This document shows, piece by piece, positions 33,795-42,433 of a DNA stretch of 64,000 bases. The first letter of the stretch is position 1. The number at the start of each line of letters is the position of its first letter. The position numbers were made by a program, and so were the translations under genes. The notes under the pieces are model-generated. The model did no database searches, was not told where the DNA came from, and saw nothing but the letters and a program-made list of their open reading frames with translations. The stretch spans positions 1,984,001 through 2,048,000 of the forward strand of contig NZ_CP019606.1 of the NCBI RefSeq assembly GCF_001997345.1, read 5' to 3'. The DNA comes from Tessaracoccus aquimaris (GTDB lineage Bacteria > Actinomycetota > Actinomycetes > Propionibacteriales > Propionibacteriaceae).

Positions 33795-34647
33795 TTGAGG
33801 CCCGCCATCTTGATGTTGCCGATGATCTGGCGCTGGAAGATCAGGAAGAGGATGACCACGGGGAGGGCCGCGAGCGTCGAGCCGGCCATCAGGAGCCCCA
33901 GCTCGGTGTTGCGCTCGGACCGGAAGGTCGCCAGGTACTGCTGCAGCACGTACTTGTCCGGGGACGTGATGGTCAGGATGGGCCAGACGTAGGAGTTCCA
34001 GTAGGCCAGGAAGGCCGTGATGCCCATGACCACGAAGGGGGGTTTCGACAGGGGGAGGAACAGGCTGAAGAAGATGCGGATCCGGCCGCAGCCGTCGAGC
34101 ATCGCGGCCTCTTCGAGGGAGGAGGGGATGTTGAGGTAGAACTGGCGGATGAAGAAGACGCTCGCGGCGCTCGCAGCCCCGGGCACGACCAGCACGGCGA
34201 GGGTGTCGAGCATGTGGAGTTTCGTGACCACGATGAAGCTGGTCAGCAGGATGGTCATGCCCGGGATGAACATGGTGGTGATCACCAGCACCCAGAGGGT
34301 CTTCTTGAACCGGAACTCGAGGCGTGCGAAGGCGTAAGCGGCCAGCGAGTTGACGCTCAGGCTCAGCACCGTGAACAGCAGCGCGCCGAGCAGGGTCCAC
34401 AGGAGGGTGCGGGTGAACGTCGGGTCGGCCAGGATCTGGGCGTAGTTCTCCCACTTCCAGACCTCTGGGAAGAACTGGAAGGGGTTTGGATGACCTCGGT
34501 CTTCGCCTTGAAACCGGCGATGACCATCCAGGCGAGCGGGAACAGTGCCGCCGCGATGTACACGGCCCCGACGATGCCCTTCAGGACGGCGCGGATCCAC
34601 CATGCGGCGGTGCGGTGTGGGCGGCGGATCTCGTCGATCTCGCTCAT
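33791..34647 (-). pseudogene. CUT1 ABC sugar permease (MalG type), single frameshift (probably intact)
   Basis: Two frames together give about 285 residues with six membrane segments. The first frame supplies MSEIDEIRRPHRTAAWWIR and the first helix through FPLAWMVIAGFKAKTEV. The second frame continues NPFQFFPEVWKWENYAQIL to the EAA loop EEAAMLDGCGRIRIFFSLFLP, which contacts the ATPase, and the terminal QRQIIGNIKMAGLK. The break is in GGGGTTT at 34481-34487; adding one base restores a continuous MalG-like protein. One base after the upstream permease stop and overlapping GH116 by 4 bp. Confidence 0.85.
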
Positions 34648-34648
34648 G

Positions 34649-35575
34649 TCAGTCCACCAACTTTTCGGAGTTGAGCACCTTGAACACCAGCGCGGAGACG
34701 GTCCCGAGCACCACGAACAGCAGCAGCGCCGCGGCGATGGAGTATCCGACGTTGATGTCGTTGCGGAAGTGGTTGAAGATGAAGAGGTTCGGCAGAGTAG
34801 TCGAGTCGAGCGGGCCGCCGCCGGTCATGATCAGCGGGAGCTCGAACTGCTGGATGGCCGCCACGAACCCCGTGATCAGCAGATACAGCAGGACGTTCTT
34901 CATCTGCGGGATCGTGATGTAGCGCGTCTTCTGCCACCACCCGGCCCCCTCCATCGCGGCCGCCTCGTAGAACTCCATAGGGATGTCGACCATCGCCGCG
35001 ACCATGATCAGGGACGTCAGGCCGAGGCCGAGCCAGATAGCGGGCACAGCCACAGCCAGCAGCGCCCAGGCCGGGTCGCCGATCCAAGCGATGGGGTCGA
35101 TGCCGAAGTAGCCCAGGAACCAGTTGAGCAGGCCGCCGGAGTAGTCGTAGATCAGCACGAACACGATCGACGCGATCACCGTCGAGATGATGGTCGGGAT
35201 GTAGATGCTGACCTTCAGAACCGTCGCGAAACGCCGCGAGACGGCCACCACGAGGCTCGCAAAGAAGAAGGCGAGCACCAGCATGACGGGGACGGTCATC
35301 AGGACGAAGAGGAAGCCGCGGCGGATAGTGGCCCAGAACAGCGGGTCCTTCAGGACCGCGAGGAAGTTGTCGAGGCCCACGAACTCAGGGGCCTTGTAGA
35401 AGCTCCAGTTCTGGAAGGACAGGTAGCCGGCGTAGACGGCCGGCCAGATCACGAAGATGCCGAGCAGGATCACGACCGGCAACAGCAGCAGGTAGGCAAC
35501 CTTCGAGTCGCGGTACTGGTATCTGGCATGGCGCTTTCTGGCGTCGCGCTCTGGACGCGCTGTGGCGGTTGTCAT
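34649..35575 (-). CDS. CUT1 ABC sugar permease (MalF type)
   Basis: 308 residues, six transmembrane helices beginning VAYLLLLPVVILLGIFVIWP. The EAA motif EFYEAAAMEGAGWWQKTRYITIPQM is complete. Forms the membrane channel with the next permease. No ATPase gene lies in the operon, which is usual for CUT1 importers that share an MsiK-type ATPase. The ATG at 35575 with AAGGGAG upstream is chosen over an ATG 18 codons earlier. Confidence 0.92.
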   Translation of the reverse strand: MTTATARPERDARKRHARYQYRDSKVAYLLLLPVVILLGIFVIWPAVYAGYLSFQNWSFYKAPEFVGLDNFLAVLKDPLFWATIRRGFLFVLMTVPVMLVLAFFFASLVVAVSRRFATVLKVSIYIPTIISTVIASIVFVLIYDYSGGLLNWFLGYFGIDPIAWIGDPAWALLAVAVPAIWLGLGLTSLIMVAAMVDIPMEFYEAAAMEGAGWWQKTRYITIPQMKNVLLYLLITGFVAAIQQFELPLIMTGGGPLDSTTLPNLFIFNHFRNDINVGYSIAAALLLFVVLGTVSALVFKVLNSEKLVD

Positions 35576-35593
35576 GGTGTCTCCCTTGGACGA

Positions 35594-35635
35594 GGCCGGT
35601 TGGCTGCGGCGCACACACGCGGTCGCCAACCGGCC
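35594..35635 (-). terminator. intra-operon stem-loop between binding-protein and permease genes
   Basis: A perfect 11-bp stem, GGCCGGTTGGC with GCCAACCGGCC, 20-nt loop, lying in the 69-bp gap after the binding-protein stop. Such hairpins protect the 3' end of binding-protein mRNA or partly terminate, giving more binding protein than permease. Confidence 0.65.
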
Positions 35636-35644
35636 AAGTGACGG

Positions 35645-37030
35645 CTACTGCTTGGGCGCCTTCTCGGGCAGCTTCTCGCGATCGATCACCGTCTTGATCG
35701 CGGCCGTGGCGGTGGCGAGTGCGTCGTCGATCGACGAGGCCCCCTTCATGCCGGCCTCCATCGCGGTGCCGACGGCCAACGACACGTCCCACGGGTAGGT
35801 CGGCTCAGGGATGGCGTCCGGCGCGATCTCATTGGTGACGATCTCGGACCAGGGGGCGTCGGCGGCCTTCTCGTCCTTGGCGACGGCCTCCTGCACCGAC
35901 TTGCGCACGGGCACCTTGGTGAACTGGGTGTCGACGAAGAACGGCACCAGGTTGGCGGGATCGCCTGCGATGGCCCAGGAGAGGAAGTCACCTGCCGCTT
36001 GGGAGTTCTTGGTCTTGGCGTCGATGACCCACTTGAAGTTGCCGAGCGTGGTCGTGGTCCTGCCGCCCGCGTCGGGCGAGCTGGGCACCTTGCCGATGCC
36101 GGTCTTGGTGAGCAGATCCGGGTAGTCGGAGCCGATCTCGGACATCATCCAGGAGCCGGACACCTTGAACGCACACTTCTGCTCGCCGAAGTCCTTGCCC
36201 TCGACGTAGGCGGCGAGGATCTGCTTGGGCATGTATTCGTTGTCCCAGAGGGTCTTGTAGACCTCGATCAGGGCCTTGTAACCGGGCTCCTGCACGGCGG
36301 CAGCCGTCCAGTCGTCCTTCAGAGCCAGGTGGTTGTTGAAGTTGAACTGCTGGCCCACGCTCGACCAGGCGAACGTCGGGGCGTCACCTGCGGGCGAGAT
36401 GCAGTACTGGCCCTTCTTGAGGGTGGGCTTGATCTTCTCGCACAGAGCGAAGAGGTCGTCCCAGGTCTCGGGTCCCTTCTCGGGATCGAGCCCGGCCGCG
36501 GTCAGCATGTCCTTGTTCCAGAAGAGGACCGCCTGCGGCTCAAGGAGCAGCGGGTAGGCGTAGTAGTCCTCGCCGACGGCCGAGACGGGTTTGGCCGAGT
36601 CCATGATTTCCCCGAGGGACTCAGCCGACATCACGTCGTTGAGCTTGAAGAGCTGGCCCGCGTTGACCGCGTCCTGGATGGCGCCTGGGTGGGTGTAGAC
36701 GTCTGGAGCCTTGCCAGCTGCCTGCGCCGACTTCATCTTCTGATCCCAGGCATCCGCAGGCACCTCGGTACCCACCACCTTCACGGCGGTCTGGGCCTTG
36801 TTGAACTGTTCGATGATCGACTCGTACCACTTGTTCTCGACCGGGGTGAACGTGCGGTGCCAGAACTGGATGGTGGTTACAGCGGCCGCGCTGCCTCCGG
36901 TTCCGCCGCCTCCTGTGTCGGTCGGGGCCGGCTCGCCGGGAGTTCCCGAGCCGCAGGCTGCCAGGACGCTGACGGCTGCGAGACCTCCGGTCGCGCCGAG
37001 CAGTGTGCGCCTCGAAATGTTGTTGGTCAT
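35645..37030 (-). CDS. extracellular sugar-binding lipoprotein of CUT1 ABC importer
   Basis: 461 residues. The signal NNISRRTLLGATGGLAAVSV ends in LAAC (lipobox); the twin arginines before the hydrophobic core suggest Tat export. A Gly/Thr-rich linker leads into a type-1 solute-binding fold: TTIQFWHRTFTPVENKWYES, APDVYTHPGAIQDAVNAG, YPLLLEPQAVLFWNKDML and the late MPKQILAAYVEGK. Predicted to bind oligosaccharides released by the DUF4185 enzyme. Two adjacent ATGs exist; the second has the better spacing from AAAAGGAG. Confidence 0.9.
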   Translation of the reverse strand: MTNNISRRTLLGATGGLAAVSVLAACGSGTPGEPAPTDTGGGGTGGSAAAVTTIQFWHRTFTPVENKWYESIIEQFNKAQTAVKVVGTEVPADAWDQKMKSAQAAGKAPDVYTHPGAIQDAVNAGQLFKLNDVMSAESLGEIMDSAKPVSAVGEDYYAYPLLLEPQAVLFWNKDMLTAAGLDPEKGPETWDDLFALCEKIKPTLKKGQYCISPAGDAPTFAWSSVGQQFNFNNHLALKDDWTAAAVQEPGYKALIEVYKTLWDNEYMPKQILAAYVEGKDFGEQKCAFKVSGSWMMSEIGSDYPDLLTKTGIGKVPSSPDAGGRTTTTLGNFKWVIDAKTKNSQAAGDFLSWAIAGDPANLVPFFVDTQFTKVPVRKSVQEAVAKDEKAADAPWSEIVTNEIAPDAIPEPTYPWDVSLAVGTAMEAGMKGASSIDDALATATAAIKTVIDREKLPEKAPKQ

Positions 37031-37051
37031 CATTGACTCCTTTTGTCTCGT

Positions 37052-37066
37052 CCTGCCTACGGCAGG
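37052..37066 (-). other. small hairpin in the leader of the binding-protein gene
   Basis: CCTGCC-TAC-GGCAGG, a 6-bp perfect stem 22 bp upstream of the start codon, between the DUF4185 stop and the binding-protein gene. It may stabilise or mark a processing point of the mRNA. Confidence 0.35.
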
Positions 37067-37088
37067 CGGTGGTGTTGGCGGCGGGACC

Positions 37089-38231
37089 TCAGTCCCCGCC
37101 GGTTCGACGGAGGTCCATTGAGTACCAATAGACCTGGTAGGGCCCCCAGATGGAGAGCGTGAAGAAGAGCCGCCGCCCGTCGTCGGCGACGTAGCGAGGG
37201 CACAGGTACGGGGCGTACAGCCCCGGAGTGTCGGCTTGGGTGAGGATCTCGTGGGGTTCGCTCCACGGGCCCCACGGTGAGAGGCCCTCGTAGAGGACTG
37301 CCGATCCGTTGTCGAGCATGCTGGCGAGCAGCCACCTCTCCAGGTGGCTCGACCACAGCACGGACAGTTCCGCCGTGCCGCGGTCGAGGACCACGACGGC
37401 ATCATTCAGGTCCGTGCTCCAGGTCGCCTCGCCGTCGACCTCGCCTGCAAAGTACTCGTAGGAGGACAGTTCCTCTACGGCGGCGGGCTGGGCGCGCACG
37501 CGCATCAGGGACACCTCGCCGAAGCGCCCGGCCGGGATCCCCCAGAGATAGATCCAGTCGACGCCGTCCACGGTGAGCGGCACCTGAGCGAGTTGCACGA
37601 AACCGGACTCCCCGGGCCAGGTCACTGCCTCGAGGATCTCCCACGTCTGCCCATCATCGGTCGACCTCGCGAGCCCGGCATGATCGGTCTCCCAGACGCC
37701 CGGCTCGCCCCAATGGGTTACCGACATGTACGCGAGGTACATCGTCTCGTCGACGGCGAACAGTTGGGTCGGGATCTTGGTCACCTCGCCGACCTGGTCG
37801 TTGGGCTTGTGGTCCCCCGGAAGCACCTCCTTGACCTGTTCCAGGTCGTCGAGAACCCAGCCGTCGAAGGTGATGCCGTCGGTGGGGTCATCGTCGGTCG
37901 TCCAGGCGAGGCAGTTGGACTTCCAGACCTCGCCGGTTCCGCCAAACGCGTCGGCGTCACGGATGCCGAAGTTATCGCCGAAGACGAACCAGGTGCGCTC
38001 GCCCACGGTGGTCATGTGACCCAGGTCAGCCCCCGCCAGCAGCACGCTCGCCGTGTCGTTGATCGCGCCAGGGCCCGTCAGCTGCGCGACGCGGGTCACG
38101 CCATCGACCGAGCCGAGCACGAACCCACCGGGAACCGGTGACGCGGCGGCGCCACCTCGGCCGCCGGAACAGGCGGTCGCGAGAGACGCCACCGTCCCCG
38201 CCGCCAAGAGCCCCCGCCGCGTCAGATCCAT
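37089..38231 (-). CDS. DUF4185 (GH183) lipoprotein, predicted endo-D-arabinanase
   Basis: 380 residues. The signal peptide MDLTRRGLLAAGTVASLATA is followed by the lipobox Cys (TACSGG), so the enzyme is tethered outside. The mature part is a beta-propeller-like DUF4185 domain: TWFVFGDNFG, EVTKIPTQLFAV, AYMSVTHWGEPGVWETDHAG, STDDGQTWE, LWGIPAGRFGEVSLMRVRA, YEYFAGEVDGEATW, TAELSVLWSSHLERWLLA and SPWGPWSEP. DUF4185 proteins of mycobacteria and other bacteria have been reported as endo-D-arabinofuranases (CAZy GH183). Its ATG shares one base with the GH172 stop (TGATG). Confidence 0.87.
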   Translation of the reverse strand: MDLTRRGLLAAGTVASLATACSGGRGGAAASPVPGGFVLGSVDGVTRVAQLTGPGAINDTASVLLAGADLGHMTTVGERTWFVFGDNFGIRDADAFGGTGEVWKSNCLAWTTDDDPTDGITFDGWVLDDLEQVKEVLPGDHKPNDQVGEVTKIPTQLFAVDETMYLAYMSVTHWGEPGVWETDHAGLARSTDDGQTWEILEAVTWPGESGFVQLAQVPLTVDGVDWIYLWGIPAGRFGEVSLMRVRAQPAAVEELSSYEYFAGEVDGEATWSTDLNDAVVVLDRGTAELSVLWSSHLERWLLASMLDNGSAVLYEGLSPWGPWSEPHEILTQADTPGLYAPYLCPRYVADDGRRLFFTLSIWGPYQVYWYSMDLRRTGGD

Positions 38232-39310
38232 CAGCCGAGCCTCGGCATCCGCTGCTCGACGGGCGGGAGGGTCAGCGTCTCGTCGATCCGGTCCAGGTAC
38301 CAGTAGGCGACCGATGAGATGTCGTCGCACCGCTGGTTGTTGTGGCCATGCTCGATCGTGACTCGGACCGACTCGTTGAACGTGACCGGATCCTCGATGT
38401 GGAAGCGGTACATCGAGATCTGCCCCGACCAGTTCGGCCCACCCGGCATCGTGATGCCGTGGTACGGGCCGTGGAAAGGCTCGGACGGGCACCAGGCGGT
38501 GTTGAAGTAGTCCTCGGTGCCGGTGCCGTGGATGTTGGGGGGCCAGGACTCGCCGTCGACGAAGATCATGTCGTCGCCCTCGCCGTACCAGTTCCAGGCC
38601 TCCGTGTGACGCAGGTTGGTGACGTTGAAGGTGCAGCCGACGTAGTGTCCGCGTCCCGTGGTCTCGAGGATCGTGTAGTTGCCGTCGCCCGTGGTGTTGT
38701 CGCCTCCGAAGAGGTACTCGCCGTTGGTCAACTCCCCCTGCTCGATGCCGTCAGTCGGGTTCTCCCGGTGCCACGACGCGTGGAAGCGGCCGATGCCGTC
38801 CTCCAGTTCGTCGAAGGCCTCGTAGTCGATGTAGAAGTAGAACCAGAGCACCAGTTCCTCGCACTCGCTGGTGAGCTCGAACCGGGCACCATCTGCGAAG
38901 GGCATGTGGAAGAAACTGTTGAACGCCTTGCCATCCTGCGGGCTCATCTGCAGCGGAAGCGAGGCGAAGTTGGTGGTCTTCGCATGCCCCACGCCGAAGA
39001 AGTCGCCGAGCGGCACCAGGATGCTCGGCTTGTCCGAGCCGTCCCAGTAGGCGCGCAGGACCAGCTTGCGCAGGAAGTCGTTGTCCGGGGTGTTCGGGTC
39101 CGTCGGCCCTGCCGGCGCCACCGTCATCCAGATGTGGTTGATGTCGCCTGCGCCCGCGATGTCGGCGAGTTGGACGGTCTCCCCCGGGCGCAGGGTGACC
39201 CGGTCCTCGTTGCCTCCTGATGCGTCATAGGAGGACACCCTCCGACGTTTGGTGTCACGCAGCCTGGGAAGATCCCGGAGGCTGGAACCGTAGCTACCGT
39301 AATTGCTCAT
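38231..39310 (-). CDS. DUF2961 (GH172) glycoside hydrolase, predicted exo-alpha-D-arabinofuranosidase
   Basis: 359 residues, no signal peptide. Two jelly-roll-like halves. Family signatures: RVSSYDASGGNEDRVTLRPG, ADIAGAGDINHIWMTV, LVLRAYWDGSDKPSILVPLG, DFFGVGHAKTTNFASLPLQM, HGTGTEDYFNTAWCPSEPFH and ISMYRFHIEDPVTFNESV. DUF2961 enzymes are CAZy GH172, with known alpha-D-fructofuranosidase (difructose anhydride) and exo-alpha-D-arabinofuranosidase members. First gene of the operon, behind a strong promoter and LacI-type operator. A weak AAGGG lies 13 nt upstream. Confidence 0.9.
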   Translation of the reverse strand: MSNYGSYGSSLRDLPRLRDTKRRRVSSYDASGGNEDRVTLRPGETVQLADIAGAGDINHIWMTVAPAGPTDPNTPDNDFLRKLVLRAYWDGSDKPSILVPLGDFFGVGHAKTTNFASLPLQMSPQDGKAFNSFFHMPFADGARFELTSECEELVLWFYFYIDYEAFDELEDGIGRFHASWHRENPTDGIEQGELTNGEYLFGGDNTTGDGNYTILETTGRGHYVGCTFNVTNLRHTEAWNWYGEGDDMIFVDGESWPPNIHGTGTEDYFNTAWCPSEPFHGPYHGITMPGGPNWSGQISMYRFHIEDPVTFNESVRVTIEHGHNNQRCDDISSVAYWYLDRIDETLTLPPVEQRMPRLG

Positions 39311-39365
39311 CGATTCGTCTGCCCTTCGTTGGGGTCCTGGACCATCCGGCCCGGGGAAAACCTGA

Positions 39366-39377
39366 GAAATCGTTTTC
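39366..39377. promoter_or_regulatory. LacI-family operator GAAATCGTTTTC
   Basis: A 12-bp near-palindrome centred on CG (GAAA-nCGn-TTTC), the classic LacI/GalR-family form. It lies just downstream of the operon -10, covering about +1 to +15 of the transcript, where a repressor would block initiation. Confidence 0.7.
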
Positions 39378-39381
39378 ACTG

Positions 39382-39411
39382 ACCCTACGACCGTCGTTGC
39401 GGCGACGTCAA
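39382..39411 (-). promoter_or_regulatory. promoter of the D-arabinan operon
   Basis: Minus strand: TTGACG (39406-39411), 18-bp spacer, TAGGGT (39382-39387). The transcript would have a ~65-nt leader containing the operator. Confidence 0.65.
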
Positions 39412-39644
39412 CCACAAAGGGCAAGAAATGTGTCCCAGATCGGATTGCGTACGCGTCCTCTGGCCACGCGGAGATGGTGATCCCCCACAGGAGGGTGCCC
39501 CCGCCGGGCTCCCCGTGCCAGGGGTGCGAGCGCCCGGCCTGAAGAGCGCGTGCTCACCACGGACTATGGCCCCGCCCGCGGCCGCCCTTGCGCGCCCGAA
39601 TATCCTGGGTAGCAGGCGGATGCTGGAAGTAGAGGTGGAGTGAG
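39412..39644. other. intergenic, no gene recognised
   Basis: Upstream flank of two divergent units. Apart from the ribosome site GTGGAG before the next gene and a TATCCT hexamer (39601-39606, possible -10 of that gene) nothing convincing is seen. Confidence 0.4.
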
Positions 39645-40484
39645 ATGTTCAGCGGATTGATCACGATGATGTTCATCTTCGTGATGATCTCTGTGATCCT
39701 GAGCGTCACCAGGGGCAATCGTCCACGCCTCGGCGACAGCGGTTACCCACCTCAGCCCCTCGATCCCCGCCCGCGCCCGCAGATCAGCCAGTGGGGCGGC
39801 GGCCTCGGCGGCCCCTACGCGCAGCAGCCCTACGGGCAGCAGCCGTTCCCGATGATGGGCCAGCCGTATGGCGACCCGGCGGCCAGGCAGCCGATGTCGC
39901 AGGGTTCCCGTGAGGCGATCGACCGCGACATCACGAGCTTCGGCGAGGAACTGCGCGACCTTGACCTCGAGGTCGTCGGGATGCCCCTCGATGACGCGAC
40001 GCAGGCCGACTACACCTCGGCCCTTGACGCCTACGACGGTGCGAAGCAGCAGTTGGCGACGGCTCAGTCCAACGCCGACGTCAAACGGATCGCCGAGATC
40101 ATGGAGGGCGGCCGCTACTCGGTGGCCTGCGTCCGCGCCAGGGTGAAGGGCGAGGCCGTGCCCGAACATCGTCCGCCGTGCTTCTTCGACCCCTCTCACG
40201 GCGTCTCCGTCGCCAACGTCTCCTGGGCACCGCCCGGGGGTGCTCCCCGCGACGTGCCCGCCTGCGCGGCAGACGCGCAACGCATCCGCACCGGCAACGA
40301 CCCGTCGATCCGGATGGTCTACGCCGGGCAGCGTCAGGTCCCCTACTGGGAGGACCAGCAGCACGCGGCATGGGCGCAGGGCTACTACGGGCGCTACGGC
40401 GGCGACCCCGCGCTCCGCACCATCACGCACGGAGCCTTGATGATCGGCGGCTTCTCGCTGCTGATGGGCCTGCTCGACGACTGA
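39645..40484 (+). CDS. actinobacterial membrane protein of unknown function
   Basis: 279 residues. An N-terminal transmembrane segment (ITMMFIFVMISVILSVT) is followed by a Pro/Gln/Tyr-rich linker, a short helical region (AIDRDITSFGEELRDLDLEV to NADVKRIAEIMEGG) and a Cys/Trp/Pro-containing domain with PPCFFDPSHGVSVANVSWAP, VPACAADAQR and RQVPYWED. This C-terminal pattern recurs in uncharacterised actinobacterial proteins. A hydrophobic stretch near the end (GALMIGGFSLLMGLL) suggests a second membrane contact. ATG with GTGGAG upstream. No link to neighbours evident. Confidence 0.7.
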   Translation: MFSGLITMMFIFVMISVILSVTRGNRPRLGDSGYPPQPLDPRPRPQISQWGGGLGGPYAQQPYGQQPFPMMGQPYGDPAARQPMSQGSREAIDRDITSFGEELRDLDLEVVGMPLDDATQADYTSALDAYDGAKQQLATAQSNADVKRIAEIMEGGRYSVACVRARVKGEAVPEHRPPCFFDPSHGVSVANVSWAPPGGAPRDVPACAADAQRIRTGNDPSIRMVYAGQRQVPYWEDQQHAAWAQGYYGRYGGDPALRTITHGALMIGGFSLLMGLLDD

Positions 40485-40497
40485 GCCGCCCGCTCAG
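40481..40497 (+). terminator. weak hairpin at the stop of the preceding gene
   Basis: CTGAGC-CGCCC-GCTCAG, 6-bp stem followed by TCTCTTCGT. Confidence 0.3.
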
Positions 40498-40714
40498 ATC
40501 TCTTCGTAGGGCGCCGCGCGAGCTTATGCGGGACAGGTAGCGCGCCTGCTCCGGGTCGGCGGAAACGTCGGGCGCCATGCTCGCTCCCCCTCCGTGGACG
40601 ACCCGCGCCGATCGCACAGGGGCCACTCGCCCCAGGGGCTGTGGGATTCCCACAAGGGAGGGCCCCGATCTTCGGATGGACGCGTGATAAGCATCGATGC
40701 CTCAGAAGGTAGCG

Positions 40715-40742
40715 TTGGAAACAACCTACGGTCGCGTAGGTT
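40715..40742 (+). promoter_or_regulatory. promoter of the acyl-CoA synthetase gene
   Basis: TTGGAA (40715-40720), 16-bp spacer, TAGGTT (40737-40742). The -10 lies inside the inverted repeat described next. Confidence 0.5.
40723..40742. promoter_or_regulatory. perfect inverted repeat, TetR-type operator candidate
   Basis: AACCTACG-GTCG-CGTAGGTT, 8-bp arms. It covers the spacer and -10 of the acyl-CoA synthetase promoter, so a bound repressor would block it. No TetR gene lies in the window. Confidence 0.6.
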
Positions 40743-40759
40743 ACGCCTGAGGAGTGCCA

Positions 40760-42433
<1,674 letters not shown>

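Noticed and set aside
40500..40653. Small minus-strand frame beginning MAPDVSADPEQARYLSRISS with a purine-rich stretch before ATG
   Set aside because: Product becomes Arg/Ser repeat typical of non-coding high-GC sequence and runs into the 3' end of the neighbouring gene; no homology recognised.
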